From Myxococcales bacterium (GTDB taxonomy: Bacteria; Myxococcota_A; Polyangia; Polyangiales; Polyangiaceae), in the NCBI GenBank assembly GCA_004193285.1, contig SECP01000033.1:34073-98072 (forward strand): a stretch of 64,000 nucleotides of DNA, given 5' to 3'. The translations under genes and the position numbers were made by a program. Under the pieces are notes generated by a model that was not told where the DNA came from, did no database searches, and worked only from the letters and a program-made list of their open reading frames with translations. Shown piece after piece: positions 59,322 to 64,000 of the stretch. The stretch's first letter is position 1. Each line of letters starts with the position of its first letter.

Positions 59322-61139
59322 GTGCGACGAAAACATCCCAAGCGCGTCCGAAGCTTCGACCGACGACTGTGGCACCGCTTCTGGAGGATAGCTCGCCCCT
59401 TTTGGTTCGGTGAGCAGCGCTGGGCCGCAGCCGGTCTCCTGGCCCTGCTCGTGCTGCTACTGCTCGGCCGCACCGAGTTCAACGTGCTGTTCAATCAGCA
59501 GACGGGCGAGTTCACGTCCGCGCTCGCGGCCAAAGATTCGGGCCGCTTTTGGCGCGCCATGCAGGTCTTCGGCCTGGCGCTGCTCGCGGCGGTGCCGCTC
59601 TACGCCGTCTACTTCTTCGTGCGCGACCGACTGGGGCTCTCCTGGCGCCGCTGGCTCACCCAGGATTTTTTGCGGCGCTACTTCTCACAGCGCCAGTTCT
59701 ACGAGCTCGCGGGAGAGGAGGCGCTGGACAACCCGGACCAGCGCATCGCCGACGACATCCAGGCGTTCACGCAAAAATCGATGCTGTTCCTGCTGGAGAT
59801 GCTGAGCGCGGTGCTCACGCTCATCGCCTTCAGCAGCGTGCTTTGGTCCATCTCCAAGGTGCTGGTCGGGATTCTCGTCGTGTACGCCGCGTTCGGTACG
59901 GTGATGACCTTCGGGGTCTTCGGCAAGCCGATGATCGGGCTGAATTTCCAGCAGCTCCGGCGCGAAGCGGATTTTCGCTTCGGGCTGATCCGCGTGCGCG
60001 AAAATGCAGAAGCGATCGCCTTCTACCGTGGCGAGGCGCGCGAGTCGGCCCACGTCGCGGAGCGCTTCGGCGCGGTGTACGAAAACTACAAGCGCCTCTT
60101 GCGGCGCACGCTGGGTTTGGACTTGTTCCGCTACGCGTACACCTTCATTCCGTACGCTTTGCCCAGCGTGGTCATCGCTTCACGGATCATCTCGGGCGAG
60201 CTGGAGGTGGGCCGCGCGATTCAGGCGGGCGGCGCGTTCGCCGCGATGCTGAGCGCCCTCACCGTCTTCGTCGACCGCTTCGAGACCCTGAGCGCGTTCG
60301 CGGCCGGTATCGAGCGCCTGCACCAGCTCGACCGCTTGCTGGACAAGGGCTCGCCCGCCGCCCCCGACCAGTCTTGGATCGAATCGGTGGAGGGCGCGGA
60401 TCTGGACCTGGAGAACGTCACCCTGGAGACGCCTGGCACGGGGCGGCGCCTGGTGGAGGGCGTCACGCTCGGCGTCGCGCCTCAGCGAGACCTCGTCATC
60501 GTGGGGCAGAGCGGAGGCGGCAAAAGCTCGTTGCTGCGCGCGATCGCCGGGCTCTGGCGACGCGGCTCTGGCACCATCCGTCGGCCCATTTCCGACATGT
60601 TGTTTCTGCCGCAACGGCCGTACATGATTTGGGGCTCGCTCCGGGAGCAGCTCCTGTATCCCAGCGTGGACCGCGAGGTAGACGAAGCCGAGCTTCAGGC
60701 CGTGCTGGCGCGAGTGAATCTCGGCACCCTGGTACAGCGCTGCGGAGGGCTGGACTCGGTGCAAGACTTCGCCAAGATGCTGTCCATCGGCGAGCAGCAG
60801 CGGCTCGCGGTCGCGCGTGTGCTGCTCTCGTCGCCGCGCTACGCGATCTTGGACGAAGCGACGAGCGCGCTCGACGCCGAGAACGAGGCCATGCTCTACG
60901 CCGAGCTGAAGCGCACCAAGGCCACGCTGATCAGCGTGACGCACCATCCGGGCCTGCTGGAATACCACGCGCAAGTGCTCGAGCTCCTCGGGGACGGGCG
61001 ATGGGCGCTGCACGAGGCCGCCGGTTACGGTCTGGCCCCCGAGCTGGAGGAGGTAGACGATCTGGGCTCCGGTGTGGTGCGCGCCAAGCCGAGCAAGACG
61101 CTGAAGCCCCCGCGCGTGGGCGCGCGAAAGACGCGCTGA
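59322..61139 (+). CDS. ABC transporter, fused membrane and ATPase domains (YddA/ABCD-like)
   Basis: A 605-residue half-transporter. The membrane half (residues about 15-340) has several helices (WAAAGLLALLVLLLLGR; FGLALLAAVPLYAVYFF; LLEMLSAVLTLIAFSSVLW) and the SbmA/BacA-type EAIAFYRGE segment. The ATPase half has Walker A VIVGQSGGGKSSLLR, LFLPQRPYMIWGSLREQ, signature MLSIGEQQRLAVARVL, and Walker B AILDEATSALD. The subfamily includes YddA and peroxisomal ABCD transporters; substrates may be fatty acids or peptides. GTG 59322 is used. Confidence 0.88.
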   Translation: MRRKHPKRVRSFDRRLWHRFWRIARPFWFGEQRWAAAGLLALLVLLLLGRTEFNVLFNQQTGEFTSALAAKDSGRFWRAMQVFGLALLAAVPLYAVYFFVRDRLGLSWRRWLTQDFLRRYFSQRQFYELAGEEALDNPDQRIADDIQAFTQKSMLFLLEMLSAVLTLIAFSSVLWSISKVLVGILVVYAAFGTVMTFGVFGKPMIGLNFQQLRREADFRFGLIRVRENAEAIAFYRGEARESAHVAERFGAVYENYKRLLRRTLGLDLFRYAYTFIPYALPSVVIASRIISGELEVGRAIQAGGAFAAMLSALTVFVDRFETLSAFAAGIERLHQLDRLLDKGSPAAPDQSWIESVEGADLDLENVTLETPGTGRRLVEGVTLGVAPQRDLVIVGQSGGGKSSLLRAIAGLWRRGSGTIRRPISDMLFLPQRPYMIWGSLREQLLYPSVDREVDEAELQAVLARVNLGTLVQRCGGLDSVQDFAKMLSIGEQQRLAVARVLLSSPRYAILDEATSALDAENEAMLYAELKRTKATLISVTHHPGLLEYHAQVLELLGDGRWALHEAAGYGLAPELEEVDDLGSGVVRAKPSKTLKPPRVGARKTR

Positions 61140-61170
61140 ACCGCGGGCTTCTAGGCTACGTTCCCGGCGT

Positions 61171-62022
61171 TTGAGCCCTCCTCCACGTCCCTCGCTTTTC
61201 AGCCGCCTGAAATGGGCGACATTCGTGGCTTGCGTGGCGGCGCTCAGCTGGGGCTTCCTGATCGAGCCGGGGCGCTTGGTGGTGCGCTACGAGGAGCTGC
61301 CGCTGCCGCGCTGGCCTCGCCCACTCTCGGGTATGAAGGTCGCGTTTCTCTCTGATCTGCATGTCGGTGCCCCCTTCTGGGGCGTCGAACAGCTGTCGAC
61401 GCTGGTCGAACGCACCAACGCGGAGCAGCCCGAGCTCATCCTGCTCGGTGGAGACTACCTGGTCGGCAGCGAGCCGGGCGGTACTCGGGTGCCGCCCGAC
61501 GCAATCGCCGAGCGGCTTGGCGCCCTGCATGCGCCGCTGGGCGTCGTGGCCGTGCTCGGCAACCACGATTGGGACGACGGCGACGTGCGACGCGCCTTCG
61601 AGCGCCGCGGCATCCGTGTCCTGGAAGACGAGGCGCTGCGGCTTCAGCGCGCGCACCAGGAGTTCTGGATCGTCGGCCTCGCCGACCAGATCACTCAGCG
61701 GTCGGAGCCACGCAAGGCCGCGAGCAAGGTCCCCAAGAGCTCTCCCTATTTGCTCCTCGTGCACGAGCCGGACATTTTCGAGTCTTTCGGCCGGCTCGGC
61801 CTCGCGCCTGCCCTCACCTTGGCGGGGCACACGCACGGCGGCCAGGTGTGGTTGCCACTCGTGGGTCGGGCGGTGGTGCCTTCGGAGTTCGGGCGCCGCT
61901 ACGCTTATGGCCACGTCGTGGAAAATGGGCGCAACCTCTTCGTGACGAGCGGCGTCGGGACGAGCATTTTGCCGGTTCGGTTCCTCGTCCCGCCCGAAAT
62001 CACGATTCTCACGCTACGTTAG
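61171..62022 (+). CDS. Membrane-anchored metallophosphoesterase (YkuE-like)
   Basis: A 283-residue phosphoesterase with an N-terminal membrane segment (WATFVACVAALSWGF) and all metal motifs: VAFLSDLHVGAP, LILLGGDYLV, VAVLGNHDWDDGD, LLLVHEPD, TLAGHTHGGQVWLPL. The pattern GDYL-GNHD-GHTHGGQ is that of YkuE/LpxH-like enzymes acting on lipids or phosphodiesters near the membrane. TTG 61171 is the start used. It is in the same direction as and 31 bases after the ABC transporter gene. Confidence 0.88.
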   Translation: MSPPPRPSLFSRLKWATFVACVAALSWGFLIEPGRLVVRYEELPLPRWPRPLSGMKVAFLSDLHVGAPFWGVEQLSTLVERTNAEQPELILLGGDYLVGSEPGGTRVPPDAIAERLGALHAPLGVVAVLGNHDWDDGDVRRAFERRGIRVLEDEALRLQRAHQEFWIVGLADQITQRSEPRKAASKVPKSSPYLLLVHEPDIFESFGRLGLAPALTLAGHTHGGQVWLPLVGRAVVPSEFGRRYAYGHVVENGRNLFVTSGVGTSILPVRFLVPPEITILTLR

Positions 62023-62079
62023 AATCCAGACGCTTAAATTGGACCCCGGAGCGTCGTTCTTCTCTTCGACGCGAGCTCC

Positions 62080-62574
62080 ATGAGCACCACGACATCGAGC
62101 CACGGAGGGCCAGGGGCCGTCCTACACGTCACCCACCGAGCGCGAGGCCTCCTGCTCGGCACCTTCGGCGACGTCTTCTTCGCCGCCTGGTCAACGAAGC
62201 CGGTGCCGGAGCTCTTCGAGCTGCAGCGCTCGGGCTTGGCGTCCGCGGTGCACGCCTCGCCCGGACGCGCGCTCTTCCTCTGTGTGGTGTCGCCCCACGC
62301 GGACCCGCCCGACCAGGCCGAGCGCGACGCGTCTTCGCGCATGATCGCCTCCCACGGCGCCAGGCTGCTCGGCACCGCCTGCGTGGTCGAGGGCAGCGGC
62401 TTCCGCGCCGCGATCACCCGCACCGTGCTCACCGGGATAGTGCTGTTCACCCGCACGCCTTCGCCGGTCACGTTCTTCGAAAATGTCGACGGCGCCGCTC
62501 ACTGGATGCAGCGCCGCAGTAACGGCGATCTGAGTCAGCTCGCGCCACAGCTGCACCAAGTTCGCTTCAGCTGA
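62080..62574 (+). CDS. Hypothetical protein, 164 residues
   Basis: A soluble protein beginning MSTTTSSHGGPGAVLHVTHRARG and containing LFLCVVSPHADPP, SRMIASHGARLLGTACVVEG and TRTPSPVTFFENVDGAAHWMQ. This pattern is common in small myxobacterial proteins, maybe STAS-like, with no known role. ATG 62080. Confidence 0.6.
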   Translation: MSTTTSSHGGPGAVLHVTHRARGLLLGTFGDVFFAAWSTKPVPELFELQRSGLASAVHASPGRALFLCVVSPHADPPDQAERDASSRMIASHGARLLGTACVVEGSGFRAAITRTVLTGIVLFTRTPSPVTFFENVDGAAHWMQRRSNGDLSQLAPQLHQVRFS

Positions 62575-62618
62575 GGCCGGCGCTTGGCATGTACGACGGA
62601 GCGTGCTCGATTCCGAGC

Positions 62619-63035
62619 ATGGCTCGCCTGCTGATCAACATCGACGTGGATGAAATGGAGCGCGCGATCGCGTTCTACACGGCCGCTTTCGAGCTCGAGG
62701 TCGGGCGCCGCTTCGACGGCGGCTTCGTCGAGCTACTGGGGGCGGAAGCGGCCATCTACTTGCTGAGCAAAAGCCCGGCAACGCCGCCCTTTCCGGGTGC
62801 GGACGAGGGGCGCCGCTACGCGCGCCATTGGACTCCCATCCACCTGGACTTCGTGGTGCCAGATCTGGACTCGGCGCTGTCTCGCGCGCTCGCGGCCGGC
62901 GCCACCCTCGAGAGCCCCCCTGGCGAGCACCCCTACGGTCGACTGGCCCTCCTCGCGGATCCATTCGGCCACGGATTTTGCCTGCTTCAATTCCGGGGCA
63001 AGGAATACGACGAGCTGCCGCACACGCGCGGCTGA
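62619..63035 (+). CDS. VOC (glyoxalase/bleomycin-resistance) family protein
   Basis: A 138-residue protein of the vicinal-oxygen-chelate fold: RLLINIDVDEMERAIAFYTAAF (first beta-alpha-beta-beta-beta), HWTPIHLDFVVPDLDSALSRAL, LLADPFGHGFCLLQF. The metal ligands His and Glu are partly present. ATG 62619 fits the family start; upstream ATG 62589 adds 10 residues. Function could be a metalloenzyme or drug-binding protein. Confidence 0.85.
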   Translation: MARLLINIDVDEMERAIAFYTAAFELEVGRRFDGGFVELLGAEAAIYLLSKSPATPPFPGADEGRRYARHWTPIHLDFVVPDLDSALSRALAAGATLESPPGEHPYGRLALLADPFGHGFCLLQFRGKEYDELPHTRG

Positions 63036-63076
63036 CCCCGCTCCCGGTCGGGTCCCGGCCGCCCTAAATAGCTAGC

Positions 63077-63430
63077 ATGGCGACAGCGCGCGACGTGACC
63101 CCCGCGGAGCTCGACGCGCTCCTGGCGAGCCCGAGCGAGCGGCTTTTGCTGCTCTACCTTTGGGGCCCCAACTGCCCCAATTGCGAGATCTTCAAGCGGA
63201 GCTTGCCCAAGCTCGAGCCGGAGCTAGCGGCGCTGCCGGTGGATTTCGTGGCGCTGGACGCCTACCAGCACCCGGAGATCGCGCGCCGCTACGCCGTGTA
63301 CGGCATCCCGCACTTCCTGCTCTTCAAAAACGGCAAGAAGCTCGGAAAAATGAGCGAGTTCAAGGGCGAGGCGTTCTGGCTCGCCGTGGTGCGCGAGCAG
63401 GCCTTGGGCGCGCCGGAGCCCGCGCCTTAG
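63077..63430 (+). CDS. Thioredoxin-like protein
   Basis: A 117-residue thioredoxin fold: LLLYLWGPNCPNCEIFKRSLPK with active site CPNC (in place of CGPC), VDFVALDAYQHPEIARRYAV, and YGIPHFLLFKNGKKLGK with the cis-Pro region. The changed active site suggests altered redox potential or specificity. No signal peptide is seen, so it is cytoplasmic. ATG 63077. Confidence 0.85.
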   Translation: MATARDVTPAELDALLASPSERLLLLYLWGPNCPNCEIFKRSLPKLEPELAALPVDFVALDAYQHPEIARRYAVYGIPHFLLFKNGKKLGKMSEFKGEAFWLAVVREQALGAPEPAP

Positions 63431-63470
63431 GGCTAGGCGCGGCTCGTAGCAGAAGTCCTCCGAGCGAGGG

Positions 63471-63947
63471 CTAGGGCTGCTTCGTGTACTGCAGCACTAC
63501 CGGCCCGCAGGCACCGGCGGCGAAAAGCGAAAAGCTGCTCGCAGTGGCCGAGTAGTCGAAGGGCGCCGAGCTTGCGTCGCCGCAGAGCTTGGAGCGCGAC
63601 ATCACATGCCCACCAGTCGCGTACGAGACACTGAAGCGCGCGGCTTCTGAGCCCGTCACGCCTACGACCGTGGACAGCACGCCCGTCGTGCTGGAGCTCG
63701 CCGCAATCTCCACGCGCTCGCGAACCCCGGCGCCTGCGCAGGCACTCGAGGCGGCATATACGGTGTACGAGGTGAGCAAGTAGGAGCCGCTCACCAGCTG
63801 CCCGCCGCTCGGTAGCGGGGCGGCGACGGTGGACGTCTGGACGGTGACCGGGCTGGCCGTATCAGCGAGCGAGCAGTTCCCTACCGGACCGCTGCCACCA
63901 GAACCGCCTTGCCCCGCACCTCCTCCGACGCCACCGTCGCCGCCCCG
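63471..63947 (-). pseudogene. C-terminal part of an exported protein, 5' end disrupted by inverted repeat
   Basis: A leftward frame open from a TAG at 63948-63950 down to the stop at 63471. The first callable start is GTG 63792-63794, but homology-like features extend upstream. The predicted residues begin with a Gly/Ser-rich linker (GGVGGAGQGGSGGSG), typical of the region just after a lipobox in this genome, then NCSLADTASPVTVQTSTV and a Ser/Thr-rich beta domain with several Cys (KLCGDASSAPFDY; AAGACGPVVLQY). The in-frame stop at 63948 sits inside the right arm of the 70-bp inverted repeat, so the signal-peptide part is missing or replaced. It is truncated by the rearrangement if that is real, or by an assembly fault. 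Confidence 0.5.
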
Positions 63948-64000
63948 CTACCGAGCGGCGGGCAGCTGGTGAGCGGCTCCTACTTGCTCACCTCGTACAC
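63763..64000. repeat. Perfect 70-bp inverted repeat at right edge
   Basis: Bases 63763-63832 and 63931-64000 are exact reverse complements (each position pair sums to 127763), with a 98-base spacer (63833-63930). The match stops at 63833/63930 but continues up to the last base of the window, so its full length is unknown. The arms lie in the coding sequence of the leftward gene, so the right arm encodes the same peptide (TVAAPLPSGGQLVSGSYLLT) on the plus strand. It could be a true inverted duplication or a foldback assembly artefact. Confidence 0.85.

Overview
The window is a gene-dense, very GC-rich chromosomal segment that looks like a myxobacterium of the Polyangiales/Sorangium type. This is inferred from several things: many lipoproteins with a Gly/Ser/Ala-rich linker straight after the lipobox, a PEGA/TPR-type protein divergent from an Hsp-style Ser/Thr protein kinase, many hybrid histidine kinases, a TonB-dependent receptor fused to a TonB C-terminal domain, and strong GC3 bias that creates long antisense shadow ORFs. 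No rRNA, tRNA, CRISPR array, insertion sequence or phage gene was seen.

Layout. 1-16 kb: the 3' end of an unknown gene, an inositol-monophosphatase-family enzyme, several lipoproteins (one with two CxxCH haem motifs, one with two Cys/His-rich repeats), an operon of PPi-dependent phosphofructokinase and a TonB-dependent receptor, a Gre-like factor, a lipoprotein PPP-type phosphatase coupled to a pirin, and an HTTM membrane protein with its small partner. 15-22.5 kb: a Ser/Thr kinase divergent from a TPR/PEGA-like protein and two tandem paralogous lipoproteins, then a metzincin protease with a CBM2-like domain. 22.7-36.4 kb: a large SF1 helicase; a leftward run of alanine dehydrogenase, RdgB, ABC-F ATPase, an XylR_N/V4R-sensing hybrid kinase and a zinc-ribbon SDR; then a secreted protein and PRPP synthase.

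36.7-46.0 kb holds the most coherent system: a seven-gene chemosensory operon (CheW, CheR-TPR, CheW, MCP, CheA-REC, CheB, triple-receiver histidine kinase) in which nearly every junction is an ATGA/GTGA overlap. Its content and order match the Pseudomonas Wsp system, but a REC-REC-REC-histidine kinase replaces the diguanylate cyclase output WspR. A second hybrid kinase lies convergent to it with overlapping 3' ends.

48.5-64 kb: a DUF455 ferritin-like protein coupled to an ATP-grasp ligase, a glutaredoxin/HesB-like/rhodanese fusion next to BolA, a Suv3-like RNA helicase, membrane stress proteins (GlsB/YeaQ, PAP2, MscS), a histone-like Lys/Ala-rich protein, a Kazal-type Cys-rich lipoprotein, a tandem UspA, an ABC transporter, a phosphoesterase, a VOC protein and a thioredoxin-like protein. 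The right edge is a perfect 70-bp inverted repeat that breaks a leftward gene; it is either a real inverted duplication or an assembly foldback.
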